The notes below the pieces were generated by a model. That model did no database searches. It was not told the origin of the DNA and saw only the letters and a list, made by a program, of their open reading frames with translations. From positions 265,397 through 329,396 of the forward strand of contig CAWGBJ010000003.1 of assembly GCA_963820795.1 (NCBI GenBank): a stretch of DNA of 64,000 nucleotides. Reading direction: 5' to 3'. Positions 1 to 8,475 of this stretch are shown here, piece by piece; position 1 is the stretch's first letter; the number at the start of each line of letters is the position of its first letter. A program made the position numbers and the translations under genes. Source of the stretch: Roseiarcus sp963820795. Its GTDB lineage: Bacteria; Pseudomonadota; Alphaproteobacteria; Rhizobiales; Beijerinckiaceae.

Positions 1-1
1 G

Positions 2-1237
2 ATCAAGCGCGCGGTCGACAAGGCGGTCGCTGATCGGACCATCGCCGATGCCGGCACCGGCGGCGCGGTTTCTATCCCGACCGACGGCATCGGCGAGCCG
101 CAGTTCCATCTCTCACGCGACAGCGGCGGGCGCGAATTCGTCCTGCCCGGCAACAAGGAATTCGTCGCCGGAGACCGCATCGACAAACCCAAGGGTGGCG
201 GCGGCGCCGGCGGAGCGGGTCGGGAAGGGGCGGACTCCGGCGGCGGCGAGGACGCCTTCTCCTTCGCGCTCAGCGAAGCCGAATTCCTCGACATCCTATT
301 CGAGGACCTGGAGCTTCCCGATCTCGTCAAGGCTTCGCTGAAGGATACGAGCGCACGCGAGTTTCGCCGGGCGGGCTACACCAACGACGGCGCGACGCCG
401 AATCTCGCGGTGCTGCGCACGATGCGCGTCAGCATGAGCCGGCGCTTGGCGCTTCGCCGTCCGACCAACGCCGAGGTGGAGCGGCTCGAGGCGGAGCTCG
501 AAGCGCTGCGCGCCAAGGCGCCCCTCGCCCTCGAGGTCGCCGACCAACTGCGCATCGGCGAGCTCTACGCCGAGATCGAGCGGCTCAGGCGCCGCCAGCG
601 CGCCGTCCCGTTCATCGATCCGATCGACGTGCGCTACAATCGCTTCGCGCCGACGATCGTTCCGCGCGCCAAGGCGGTGATGTTCTGCCTGATGGACGTC
701 TCGGCCTCGATGGGCGAGCGCGAGAAGGATCTCGCCAAGCGCTTCTTCATCCTCCTGCACCTCTTCCTCAAGCGCAAATACGAGCGCGTCGACATCGTCT
801 TCATCCGCCACACCCACGAGGCGGCCGAAGTCGACGAGCAGGAGTTCTTCTATGGCCGCGAAACAGGCGGCACCGTGGTCAGCACCGCCTTGAAGACGAT
901 GATCGCGGCGCGCGAGGCGCGCTATCCTCCCGCCGACTGGAACGTCTATTGCGCTCAGGCCTCGGACGGCGACAATTCGGGCAGCGACTCGGAGGCCTGC
1001 ATCACGCTGCTCGCCAATTCGATCCTGCCGCTCACCCAATATTACGCCTATATCGAGATCGCCGACGAAGGCGCGACCGAGCACAGCGGCCGCGGAAAGG
1101 ATCTGTGGCGCGCCTACGCCGGGCTCAAGGACGGCGCTCCGAATTTCGCCATGGCGCGGGTCGGCGGGCGCACCGACATCTACCCCGTCTTCCGCAAGCT
1201 CTTCGCCAGGCAGCCGAAACAGAGGGCTTCGACATGA
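2..1237 (+). CDS. yeaH: YeaH/YhbH family (DUF444) protein, 5' end outside window
   Basis: The reading frame is open from the first bases of the window, so about 15-20 N-terminal residues are missing. The visible 411 codons match the DUF444/YeaH family, normally about 420-430 aa. There is a Gly-rich linker near visible residues 69-86, and then a von Willebrand-A-like half with a metal-site-like DVSASMGEREKD motif. The stop overlaps the next start (ATGA at 1234-1237), so it is translationally coupled to spoVR. In many proteobacteria yeaG (PrkA kinase), yeaH and spoVR form one stress or stationary-phase operon, so yeaG is expected just upstream. The biochemical role is not established. Confidence 0.93.
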   Translation: MKRAVDKAVADRTIADAGTGGAVSIPTDGIGEPQFHLSRDSGGREFVLPGNKEFVAGDRIDKPKGGGGAGGAGREGADSGGGEDAFSFALSEAEFLDILFEDLELPDLVKASLKDTSAREFRRAGYTNDGATPNLAVLRTMRVSMSRRLALRRPTNAEVERLEAELEALRAKAPLALEVADQLRIGELYAEIERLRRRQRAVPFIDPIDVRYNRFAPTIVPRAKAVMFCLMDVSASMGEREKDLAKRFFILLHLFLKRKYERVDIVFIRHTHEAAEVDEQEFFYGRETGGTVVSTALKTMIAAREARYPPADWNVYCAQASDGDNSGSDSEACITLLANSILPLTQYYAYIEIADEGATEHSGRGKDLWRAYAGLKDGAPNFAMARVGGRTDIYPVFRKLFARQPKQRAST

Positions 1238-2751
1238 CCGCGGCGTCTCCGAGACCCGGCGCGACCTCGCGCGGCGGCGCACTCCTCTTCGACGGCGCCG
1301 ACTGGGACTTCGCAACGGTGCGGCGCGTTTACGAGGCGATCGAGGTCATCGCCCAGGAGGAGCTCGGGCTCGACGTCTTTCCCAATCAGATCGAGATCAT
1401 TTCGGCCGAGCAGATGCTCGACGCCTATTCCTCGGTCGGCATGCCACTCATGTACGCGCATTGGTCCTACGGCAAACGCTTCGTGCGCGACGAGGTCCTT
1501 TACCGCAAGGGCTATCAGGCGCTGGCCTACGAGATCGTCATCAACTGCAATCCGTGCATCAGCTATTGCATGGAGGAGAACACGATGGCGATGCAGACCG
1601 TCGTCATCGCGCATGCCGCCTTCGGCCACAACCACTTCTTCAAGAACAACTATCTCTTCCAGCAGTGGACCGACCCGACCGGAATTCTCGACTATCTCGA
1701 TTTCGCCAAGCGCTACGTCGCGGCTTGCGAGGAGCGCCACGGCGTCGAAGCCGTCGAGACGACGCTCGACGCGGCGCATGCGCTGATGGGCCAGGGGGTC
1801 TTCCGCTATCGCCGCGCCGCCAGGCTGAAATTGGGAGAATACGAGCGTCGAAGGCTCGAGCGGCTGGAGCGCGAGACGCGCGAGTATTGCGATCTCTGGC
1901 GCACCGTGCCCGGCCCCGCGCCTGCGCGCGATACAGACCTCAGCGAGGAGGAGGCGCGCGAGCGCAAGCGCCGCCTGAGGCTGCCGGAGGAGAACCTCCT
2001 CTATTTTTTGGAGAAGAACAGCCTCAGATTGCGTGACTGGCAGCGCGAGCTTCTGCGCATCGTGCGCAATCTCGCGCAATATTTCTATCCGCAGCGGCAG
2101 ACGAAGCTGATGAACGAGGGCTGCGCGACCTTCGTCCATTACACGATCGTCAACCGGCTCTACGACAAGGGCCTCATCTCGGAGGGCGCGCTTCTCGAGA
2201 TCCTGCACAGCCACGCCAACGTCGTGGCGCAGTTCGAATTCGACGATCAGCGCTATGGCGGATTCAACCCCTATGCGCTCGGCTTCGCCATGATGCAGGA
2301 CATTCAGCGCATCTGCGTTGCGCCGACCGACGAGGACCGCGAATGGTTCCCGGAGATTGCGGGCTCCAGCGACTGGGCCGCCGTGCTGCGCGATATCTGG
2401 GCCAATTACCGCGACGAGTCCTTCGTACGGCAGTTCCTCTCCCCGCGCCTCATCCGCCAGTTCCGGATGTTCGCTCTCTCCGACCGGGCGTCGGAGCCGA
2501 GCCTCAAAGTCGAGGCGATCCACGACGCCGAAGGCTACCGCCGCGTGCGGTCGGCGCTCGCCGAGAGCTACGACGTCGCCGCCAACGAGCCGGACATCCA
2601 GGTCGTCGATGTCGATCTCCTCGGCGACCGTCCGCTCGTTTTGCGCCACACGACGCACAACGGCGTCGGCCTCGCCGAGGTTGGGCGCGAGGCGACGCTG
2701 CGCCACATCCGCCGTCTGTGGGGCTACGAGGTCAGGCTCCAGGAGGCGTAA
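1234..2751 (+). CDS. spoVR: SpoVR family protein
   Basis: This 505-aa protein is close to the usual length of the SpoVR/YcgB family. The ATG at 1234 overlaps the yeaH stop. The frame is open further upstream, but that extension lies inside yeaH. Family features seen are the N-terminal FPNQIEIISAEQMLDAYSS stretch, the NPCISYCMEENTMAMQ segment (residues ~105-120) and the later NEGCATFVHYTIVNRLYD and GFNPYALGF blocks. SpoVR was named for a spore-cortex role in Bacillus, but in Gram-negatives it accompanies yeaG/yeaH with no settled function. Coupling to DUF444 supports a shared complex or pathway. It is intact. Confidence 0.93.
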   Translation: MTAASPRPGATSRGGALLFDGADWDFATVRRVYEAIEVIAQEELGLDVFPNQIEIISAEQMLDAYSSVGMPLMYAHWSYGKRFVRDEVLYRKGYQALAYEIVINCNPCISYCMEENTMAMQTVVIAHAAFGHNHFFKNNYLFQQWTDPTGILDYLDFAKRYVAACEERHGVEAVETTLDAAHALMGQGVFRYRRAARLKLGEYERRRLERLERETREYCDLWRTVPGPAPARDTDLSEEEARERKRRLRLPEENLLYFLEKNSLRLRDWQRELLRIVRNLAQYFYPQRQTKLMNEGCATFVHYTIVNRLYDKGLISEGALLEILHSHANVVAQFEFDDQRYGGFNPYALGFAMMQDIQRICVAPTDEDREWFPEIAGSSDWAAVLRDIWANYRDESFVRQFLSPRLIRQFRMFALSDRASEPSLKVEAIHDAEGYRRVRSALAESYDVAANEPDIQVVDVDLLGDRPLVLRHTTHNGVGLAEVGREATLRHIRRLWGYEVRLQEA

Positions 2752-3031
2752 GCCCAGTCGGAAGCGCTTTGACCTAAGCAGCCAACCAGCGCCTGCGGCG
2801 CGCCATTATAGATGAAAATGGTGGCGGGGCGGGCCGAGATGTCGGACCCTCTCAACGGGCGATCGTGTTGAGGCTGACAAATCTGCGGTGGCTCGCGACC
2901 CCGATAAGCAGTCCGGCCCGCGCTGCATAGAGGTACCATTCTTTGTCGCCCCTGGGAACGGGGAGCACGCATGGCAGTGTCTCGAACGTACCTGCAGCGT
3001 CACGGTCGCCTTCTGGCGGAAGGAGGCGACG
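2752..3031 (+). other. Non-coding leader of the IS110-like element
   Basis: About 280 bases lie between spoVR and the IS110 transposase start, with no convincing gene. A short hairpin is visible at CCCCTGGGAACGGGG near 2949-2963. IS110-family elements carry a long non-coding end upstream of the transposase that is transcribed as the target-choosing bridge RNA, so such an RNA is plausible here. The element's exact left end could not be set by eye. AAGGAGG at 3020-3026 is the ribosome-binding site of the transposase. Confidence 0.45.
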
Positions 3032-3217
3032 ATGCAAGCGATCATCGAGCGGTGTTGTGGCCTGGACGTGCATCAGGAGACGCTTGTCGCGTGCCTTCTG
3101 GTCGGCGCGCCTGGGGCGCGAGCGAACAAGGAGGTAAGGACATTTCGGACCGTGACGCGGGACCTCGAAGCGTTGCGGGATTGGTTGTTGGAAGCGGGCG
3201 TGACGCACGTCGGAATG
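3032..3217 (+). pseudogene. IS110 family transposase, N-terminal fragment
   Basis: The start ATG at 3032 follows the Shine-Dalgarno-like AAGGAGG. The 62 residues contain GLDVHQETLVACLL, which holds the first acidic residue of the IS110 DEDD (RuvC-like) nuclease domain. The frame breaks after THVGM at the IS91-like insertion and resumes at 5748 with MESTGVYWRP, the next conserved IS110 block. Removing the inserted DNA rejoins THVGMESTGVYW without loss. The gene is therefore cleanly split, not decayed at this point. Confidence 0.9.
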
Positions 3218-3225
3218 CCTGAGGG

Positions 3226-3285
3226 TTCAAATAGGTCCCGCGTCGCAAGAGCCTACCGCGGGTGATGAAGCGGGACCTATTTGAA
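3226..3285. repeat. Perfect 16-bp inverted repeat near the left end of the IS91-like element
   Basis: TTCAAATAGGTCCCGC at 3226-3241 is mirrored exactly by GCGGGACCTATTTGAA at 3270-3285, with a 28-base loop. It lies a few bases inside the left junction, on the side downstream of the transposase gene, where IS91-type elements have their rolling-circle origin. A structural role in transposition is likely. The 290 bases from here to the transposase stop hold no recognisable gene. Confidence 0.75.
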
Positions 3286-3578
3286 GCCGGATTGAACGAA
3301 GCTGCGGGGTCGTTAGCCGCGACCTATGGGCGTTGGTCGTTCGTGAGGTGCGTTGAGCGCGGCGCTCGCAGCGGGCGGCGCGGGCGTGGGCGACACTCTT
3401 GAGAAGGTTCGGAGCGCGATAGTCGCGAAGCTTGGATGCTCGACGACGATCTTTGCTGGGTTTATGGGCCGACATTGTCGTCGGCGGTCAACAATGTGCG
3501 AGCTTGCCGACGTGCAACGCTGGATCGCGCGCATGTCAACACTGGTTGGACGCGAAGACATGGTTGGCGAGCTTGGCG

Positions 3579-4769
3579 TCATGAGCTGTCACATCGTGGC
3601 TTTGGACGTGGGGGCGAACGGGGCGGCCGTGAATCCACGTCGACCATGCGACCGCCGCAACAAGGGCAAATGTCGGGGCGCTTGCCGGTGAGCAGCGCAT
3701 AACGCTCGCGGTAGTCTTTGGGTTTGACGCGTGGCTCGGGATTGGGAACGTCGAGCGCGGTGCGAATTCGAGCGAGCTTTTGGACGCAGCAAGCGTTGGC
3801 GAGGAAGCCGAAGTGGCGAATGCGGCGGAAGCCCTTGGGCAAGACGTGCATGAGAAAGCGGCGCATGAACTCGTTGGCGTCCAACGTCATCGCCTTGGAC
3901 TTGTTTTGGGCGCGATAATCGTTCCACCGAAAGCTGACGCGGCGATTATGGCAATCGAGAAGACGGCCGTTGGCGATGGCGACGCGATGCGTGTAGCGAC
4001 CGAGATAATCGAGGATCTGTGAGGGGCCGGCGAAAGGACGTTTGGCGAAGACGACCCAGGGGATATTCGTCAGCGGTTTGAGATATTGCGCGAACTCGGC
4101 GGGGTCGTGCAGTCGTGCGAGTTCGCCGTGAAACGTCAGGCCGCCGGCGGCGAACGCCGTTCGCAAACGTTCGAGAAACAGGCGACGATAGCAGCGCGAG
4201 AGAACATGAACGGGGAGAAAGAAGTTCGGCTTGCTAGCGACCCAGCGCCCGTCCGGTCCGAGGCCGCCGCCCGGCACGATGCAGTGAACATGGGGATGAT
4301 GGGTGAGGGTCTGCCCCCATGTGTGCAGGATCGCGATCATGCCGGTCTCGGCGCCGAGATGTTTTGGGTCGGCAGCGATGACCCGGATCGTCTGGGCGGC
4401 CGCCTTGAACAGGATGTCGTAGACGAGCGCCTTGTTCTGGAGAGCGATCGCCGCGATTGGCGCCGGCACGGTGAAGACGACATGGAAATAGGCAACGGGC
4501 AGCAGTTCGGCGCGGCGATCTGCAAGCCATTGGAGGCGCGCCAGACCCTGGCACTTCGGGCAATGCCTATCGCGGCAGGAATTGTAGGCGACGCGGATCT
4601 CGCCGCAATCCTCGCAGCGCTCGACATGACCGCCGAGCGCCGACGTTCGGCATGCCTCGATCGCGGCCATGACCTTGCGTTGATCGAGGGAGAGCCGGTT
4701 GCCCTGCGCAGCGCGAAACGTGTCGCCGTGGCGGCGGAAAATGTCCGCCACCTCCAGCTTCGAACGCAT
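3579..4769 (-). CDS. IS91 family transposase (Y2 HUH rolling-circle)
   Basis: This 396-aa transposase is intact. The N-terminal zinc-ribbon has CEDCGEIRVAYNSCRDRHCPKC (residues ~52-73, read in parts). The HUH metal motif is HPHVHCIVPGGG (~158-169). The paired catalytic tyrosines are in YLGRYTHRVAIAN (~255-267, two Tyr four apart). The C-terminus has a further Cys pair, CPCCGG. It lies 9 bases downstream of the tyrosine recombinase gene and on the same strand, so the two are probably co-expressed. It nicks and strand-transfers single-stranded DNA in rolling-circle-like transposition. Confidence 0.92.
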   Translation of the reverse strand: MRSKLEVADIFRRHGDTFRAAQGNRLSLDQRKVMAAIEACRTSALGGHVERCEDCGEIRVAYNSCRDRHCPKCQGLARLQWLADRRAELLPVAYFHVVFTVPAPIAAIALQNKALVYDILFKAAAQTIRVIAADPKHLGAETGMIAILHTWGQTLTHHPHVHCIVPGGGLGPDGRWVASKPNFFLPVHVLSRCYRRLFLERLRTAFAAGGLTFHGELARLHDPAEFAQYLKPLTNIPWVVFAKRPFAGPSQILDYLGRYTHRVAIANGRLLDCHNRRVSFRWNDYRAQNKSKAMTLDANEFMRRFLMHVLPKGFRRIRHFGFLANACCVQKLARIRTALDVPNPEPRVKPKDYRERYALLTGKRPDICPCCGGRMVDVDSRPPRSPPRPKPRCDSS

Positions 4770-4778
4770 GCGCGCCGG

Positions 4779-5639
4779 CTATTCAGGCGGGATCAACTGG
4801 CATGAGAGTCGATCGAAGGGGCACGGCGTGCTGGCGATCAGGTTCGTGGCGACATGTGCATAGCGCGTCGTCGAAGACAGGTCGGCATGGCCGAGCAACG
4901 CCTGAATGATGCGAATGTCGACGCCAGCCTCCAGGAGATGGGTGGCGAAACTGTGCCGCAACGTATGCGCGGTGACGGGCTTGTCGATCCTGGCTTGCTT
5001 TCGCGCCCTGCGGCAAGCGTCCTGCAAGGCGCCCGCGCTCACATGATTGCCGGGTTCCTGGCCCTGGAACAGCCAGACACTTGGTCGCGCTCGCCGCCAA
5101 TAGGTGCGGAGAATGTAGAGAAGGCGCGGCGACAGCATGGCGTATCGTTCCTTGCCGCCTTTGCCCATCTCGATGTGGATCAGCATCCGTGTGCTGTCGA
5201 TCGAGGCGATCCTCAGACGCGTGACTTCCCTGACCCGCAAGCCTGCAGCATAAGCAGTGGTCAGCGCGATACGATTGCGCAATCCCTCAACCGCTTCCAG
5301 AAAGCGTACGACTTCCTCGGCATTCAGGACCGCCGGAAGCTTCTCAGGCTCTCTGCCGAAAACGATCCGTTCGAAGGCCTCCTTCTGTCCCAGGGTAACG
5401 CCATAGAAGAACCGCAAGGCGCATGCGACTTGGTTGATGTGCGACCACGAATGGTTCTTTGCGACGAGATGCAGTTGGTAGGCACGGACCTCCTCCATGC
5501 CGAGACGATCTGGGGATGAGTTAAAATGGCGGCTGAACCTCGCGACCGCGTAGATGTATGATTGCTGCGTCGCCCGCGAAAGGTTGCGGATCATCATGTC
5601 TTCGATCATGCGCTGGCGAAGAGGGCTCGTCGTGGCCAT
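4779..5639 (-). CDS. Tyrosine-type site-specific recombinase of the IS91-like element
   Basis: The ATG at 5639 gives MATTSPLRQRM and about 286 aa. A longer frame starts at 5681 but adds residues unlike the family. An N-terminal SAM-like core-binding domain is followed by the catalytic domain, with Arg in AAGLRVREVTRLR, Lys in EMGKGGKERY, HTLRHSFATH, and LLGHADLSSTTRYAHV with the nucleophile Tyr. All catalytic positions look intact. Its position directly upstream of an HUH transposase inside one element implies a joint role, possibly resolving intermediates. What it contributes is unproven. Confidence 0.9.
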   Translation of the reverse strand: MATTSPLRQRMIEDMMIRNLSRATQQSYIYAVARFSRHFNSSPDRLGMEEVRAYQLHLVAKNHSWSHINQVACALRFFYGVTLGQKEAFERIVFGREPEKLPAVLNAEEVVRFLEAVEGLRNRIALTTAYAAGLRVREVTRLRIASIDSTRMLIHIEMGKGGKERYAMLSPRLLYILRTYWRRARPSVWLFQGQEPGNHVSAGALQDACRRARKQARIDKPVTAHTLRHSFATHLLEAGVDIRIIQALLGHADLSSTTRYAHVATNLIASTPCPFDRLSCQLIPPE

Positions 5640-5666
5640 CGGGGGCCTCCTGTCATGAGAGGGGGT

Positions 5667-5685
5667 GGATGTGACGATCACATCC
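5667..5685. repeat. Short palindrome upstream of the recombinase gene
   Basis: GGATGTGA (5667-5674) and TCACATCC (5678-5685) form a perfect 8-bp inverted repeat with a 3-base loop. It begins 28 bases upstream of the recombinase start and about 60 bases from the right end of the element. It could be an operator for the two-gene transcript or part of the terminal structure. Confidence 0.5.
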
Positions 5686-5747
5686 TCTCAGACGGGAGGC
5701 TTCACCTCAGCCCCTTTCCTCCTGCGCCGAAGGAGCAGGTTCGTTCA

Positions 5748-6581
5748 ATGGAGAGCACGGGCGTCTACTGGCGCCCGGTCTACGCCGTCCTCGAAGGGTT
5801 TTTCGAGTTGATCGTCGGCAATGCCCGGCACATCCGCAACGTTCCGGGGCGAAAGACCGATGTGAAGGATTCCGAGTGGATCGCCGATCTCGTTCGGCAC
5901 GGCCTGATCGCCAAGAGCTTTGGGCCGCCGCCGCCGTTGCGGGAGCTGCGCGAGTTGCTGCGCTACCGCCGCAAGCTGGTGGAGAGCCAGGCGGCTGAAC
6001 GCAACCGGCTCCTGAAGCTCCTGGAGACCGCCAACATCAAGCTGGCGAGCGTCGCCTCCGACGTCTTCGGCGTGTCCGGCCGCGCGATGCTCCGGGCGAT
6101 GATCGCTGGCGAGGCCTCCGCCGAGGCGATGGCCGATCTCGCCAAGGGCCAGTTGCGCCGCAAGCGCGCCGATCTGATCCTGGCGCTCGACGGACGCCTC
6201 GAGGAGCATCACCGCTTCCTCCTGGCCATGCAACTGCGCCGGCTCGAAGCGATCGAGGCGGACATCGCAGCGCTCGACCGGCGCATTGGCGAGCGGCTCG
6301 AGCCCTACAGCGCGGCGCACGCGCTCCTGATGCAGATCCCCGGCGTCGACTGGGTGGTCGCGGCCGTGCTGATCGCCGAGATCGGCGTCGACATGAGCGT
6401 GTTCCTGAGCGTCTATCATTTGTCGGCCTGGGCAGGCGTCTGTCCCGGCAACCATGAGAGCGCCGGCAGACAGAAGAGCGGCCGGGCTCGCAAGGGCAAC
6501 ATCCACTTGCGCACGATACTCGCAAAGCGGAAAACCGACTTCATGGGTCCGCTGGAGCGCGCGACCGTCAAGAAAATCTAA
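5748..6581 (+). pseudogene. IS110 family transposase, C-terminal fragment
   Basis: This continues the IS110 transposase after the IS91-like insert, starting at MESTGVYWRPVYAVLEG with the conserved Glu. It includes RHIRNVPGRKTDVKDSEW, a helical middle region, and the C-terminal domain LLMQIPGVDWVVAAVLIAEIG followed by PGNHESAGRQKSGRARKGN, where the family's catalytic Ser lies. After NIHLRTIL the usual C-terminal helix region is replaced by an unrelated tail (AKRKTDFMG...). The gene therefore probably lost its 3' end as well. Together the two halves give about 340 residues. Confidence 0.85.
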
Positions 6582-6979
6582 ACGAAGCCGCCGGGCGCCG
6601 GTCCCGCCGTACGTTTTGCGTGAGGATAACGCCATATCTGTTTGATGTTACGGACGTAACTACGGTTCGCGTGAGGGCTCCCTCGCCTCGCCGATTTTTG
6701 CCTTAAGCGGGCAAGACCAGCGTGCTTCGCATCTCTGTGGCGAACCGGTCCGGCTTGATCCGTTGGCTCGCCCAAGAATCTCTGGTTAGACGGCCGCACC
6801 TTTCTTTCGTATCGGCAACCGCATCGAATTCTCCGCAGGCTACGCTCCGTGACGGGGATCACGGCATCCTGGAGAATTTTCTGCTCTATTCACCCGATGT
6901 TCAACACTAGCGTGTCAGTCTGCCGCTCAGGGGACAGCGGACGTGATGGACGCGACGAGGAAAAAAGGGGAGTTTGACG
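6582..6979. other. Intergenic region after the IS110 remnant
   Basis: About 400 bases with no convincing gene. Short open frames exist but have no family resemblance or ribosome-binding site. The 3' end of the IS110 element should lie near its start but no terminal repeat was recognised. The last bases hold GGGGAG at 6967-6972, the ribosome-binding site of the next small gene. Confidence 0.5.
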
Positions 6980-7168
6980 ATGGCCAATCTAAAGGAGCAA
7001 TCCTTTTCGCCCGAAGGGCGGCTGGCGCGCATCGCCCCCCGCGTGCGTGACCGCCTCGACCGTGCCTCCAGCTTCGAGGCGAAAGTCGAGCTCGTGACGG
7101 CTCAGTATCCTGTCGAGGAGCGGCAGGAGATTGCCGAGCTCCTACGCATTCTGGCCGCAAGAGCATAG
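6980..7168 (+). CDS. Small hypothetical protein
   Basis: A 62-aa protein beginning MANLKEQSFSPEGRLARI, with a good Shine-Dalgarno (GGGGAG at 6967-6972). A TTG two codons upstream is possible, but the ATG is better spaced. It is charged and predicted mostly helical, with a C-terminal EERQEIAELLRILAARA amphipathic helix. No family is recognised. It faces the cold-shock gene tail to tail. The clear ribosome-binding site is the main reason to believe it. Confidence 0.5.
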   Translation: MANLKEQSFSPEGRLARIAPRVRDRLDRASSFEAKVELVTAQYPVEERQEIAELLRILAARA

Positions 7169-7205
7169 CAATTCCGCGCTTAGCGCCGCCACCGCCGCGT
7201 GAGGC

Positions 7206-7520
7206 CTAGAGCCGCGAGGCTCTCCGCTCCATCGGGAAGCCAAGGATCGCTGCGGGGGTCCGGGCCCGGCCGATCTCGTCGGCGCCTCCGCGCGCTTCGT
7301 CGCAGGCCTTGAGCGCGACGCTCAGGTCCTCGGCGCGGACCTCGCCGGTGCGGTCATCCGTAATGATCTCGAAATTGATCTTTTGCCCCTCCTTCAATTC
7401 GGTCATTCCCGCGCGCTCGACAGCGCTGATGTGGACATAAACGTCAAATCCACCGTCGACCGGCTTCAGGAAGCCATAGCCTTTCCGGGCGTTGAACCAT
7501 TTTACGGTCCCAGTCTTCAT
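7206..7520 (-). CDS. cspA: Cold-shock domain protein
   Basis: A 104-aa protein with an N-terminal cold-shock domain (residues 1-68). It shows MKTGTVKWFNARKGYGFLKP with RNP1-like KGYGFL, and VYVHISAVERAG with an RNP2-like strand. The OB-fold binds single-stranded RNA/DNA and melts RNA structure. Beyond the domain is a ~35-residue tail without recognised motifs, so it is longer than the usual ~70-aa CspA. An A/T-rich leader (7521-7620) lies upstream, as is common for csp genes. Paralogues are usual, so the exact symbol is approximate. Confidence 0.9.
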   Translation of the reverse strand: MKTGTVKWFNARKGYGFLKPVDGGFDVYVHISAVERAGMTELKEGQKINFEIITDDRTGEVRAEDLSVALKACDEARGGADEIGRARTPAAILGFPMERRASRL

Positions 7521-7879
7521 CGGCGCCTCCCAGCCACCACCGAGCAGCCTCGGTCACGTTGAAACCATTAAACTGACCGCTTTTTAATCGTTAAAGGCAG
7601 ACGACCCAAAGGGTCGGCCAGGACGAATCAACTGTCCTGTCGATGAACCGTATTCGACTTTTGGTAACCACGCCAGAGGAAATATTGATCTCGTCCAAAG
7701 CACATGTAAACTTGCGATCATTGAACGAGCGAGTGTCGAGTCGGCCTCAATTGGCAAGAGTGCTGGTCTCGCTGAGCGCGGCGACGGTCGGCTCCCCGGC
7801 GGACGCTTGGGAAAGCCTTGGCCGTCGCGGAGAACCTCTCACCCGACTTGCTTGCGCCAACTTGGGCCAATGGCCGCCG
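7521..7879. other. Intergenic region upstream of the cold-shock gene
   Basis: About 360 bases. The first 100 are A/T-rich (runs such as GACCGCTTTTTAATCGTTAAAGG) and probably hold the csp promoter and 5' leader. The remainder has no supported gene. Confidence 0.4.
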
Positions 7880-8377
7880 TCAACCTTCGCCATGCCTTAG
7901 GACGTTGAAACCTTCGGCCTTGTGCGGAGGATCGAAGAAGCTGGTGACGTGGTCAAATTCCGCGTCGGTGACGCCGTCCATGCCCGCGGCTTTGCGGGCG
8001 TGCATGCGCGCTCTGCAGACTTCATCGGGCACGTCGAGGAAGTGAAGCTCGTGCGAAGCCTTGCCATCCTCGAACAGGCCGCGCATCCACTGTCGCGATC
8101 GGACAGTGTTGGCGTGAAAGTCCAGCACGACCGAAACTCCGGCGCGCAGCAGTTCGACGATGTGAGGCGTGAGCGTCCGGCGCAGTCTGTCGGAACGCGG
8201 AAAGTAATCTTCGACCGTCTTGATCTCGGATGGATACAGCTGATCGATCCAGCGATCCTCGCAGATGAGGATCGTGTTGTTCGCCTCGCCGAGCTTCGCG
8301 GCAAGCGTCGATTTTCCGGCGGCTATCTTGCCGCACATCATGTGCAGCGTCGTGACCGGAGGAAATATTCCTGCCAT
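7880..8377 (-). CDS. P-loop kinase-like AAA family ATPase
   Basis: About 165 aa from the ATG at 8377, chosen because GAGGGGG lies five bases upstream of it. In-frame ATGs at 8398 and 8410 would add 7-11 residues. Walker A is MMCGKIAAGKSTLAAKLG near the N-terminus. A DRWIDQLYP segment and VSVVLDFHANTVRSRQWMR (Walker-B-like strand) follow, with Arg-rich lid positions in RARMHARKAAG. It resembles small zeta-like or nucleoside-type kinases that phosphorylate small molecules. No antitoxin partner is adjacent, so a toxin role is not supported. The substrate is unknown. Confidence 0.75.
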   Translation of the reverse strand: MAGIFPPVTTLHMMCGKIAAGKSTLAAKLGEANNTILICEDRWIDQLYPSEIKTVEDYFPRSDRLRRTLTPHIVELLRAGVSVVLDFHANTVRSRQWMRGLFEDGKASHELHFLDVPDEVCRARMHARKAAGMDGVTDAEFDHVTSFFDPPHKAEGFNVLRHGEG

Positions 8378-8435
8378 CGGCGCCCCCTCATGCGCCATGC
8401 AGCGTAGCATTAAGAGGCGCGGATAGGGACCCCCG

Positions 8436-8475
8436 GAGCCTTCACGAGGCCGCTACGCAGGGCCTCAGGATGAGC
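8436..8475. repeat. Degenerate copy of an interspersed palindromic repeat
   Basis: GAGCCTTCACGAGG...GCCTCAGGATGAG resembles the half-elements at 23414-23451 and 23510-23549 (CCTGAGGAGC... CTCGAAGGA type). It lies in the gap between the kinase gene and the TAXI gene. Such extragenic palindromes are common in Hyphomicrobiales genomes. Confidence 0.5.

Larger units (their letters stand above)
3218..5746 (-). mobile_element. IS91-like element with companion tyrosine recombinase, inserted in IS110
   Basis: This 2.53-kb insert splits the IS110 transposase. Both junctions carry AATG (3214-3217 and 5747-5750), which is either a 4-base duplication or chance microhomology. GTTC sits at the right edge (5743-5746), reading GAAC on the transposase strand, a known IS91-type target tetranucleotide. 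Two minus-strand genes follow each other: a tyrosine recombinase and the HUH transposase. Some IS91-family members are known to have this two-gene form. Inverted repeats lie near both ends (3226-3285 and 5667-5685). Confidence 0.82.

Noticed and set aside
296..2706. Long open frames on the minus strand opposite yeaH and spoVR
   Set aside because: They are antisense shadows in GC-rich DNA; the plus-strand proteins match known families over their whole length.
3353..3691. Possible extra gene between the IS91-like left end and the transposase
   Set aside because: The translation is unlike any protein I recognise, has no ribosome-binding site and overlaps the transposase's 3' end on the other strand.
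7643..7900. 85-residue open frame upstream of the kinase gene
   Set aside because: No ribosome-binding site or family resemblance, and it overlaps the kinase gene's 3' end.
7880..8377. Zeta toxin of a toxin-antitoxin pair
   Set aside because: The P-loop kinase look is right but there is no adjacent antitoxin-like gene, so a toxin role is not supported.
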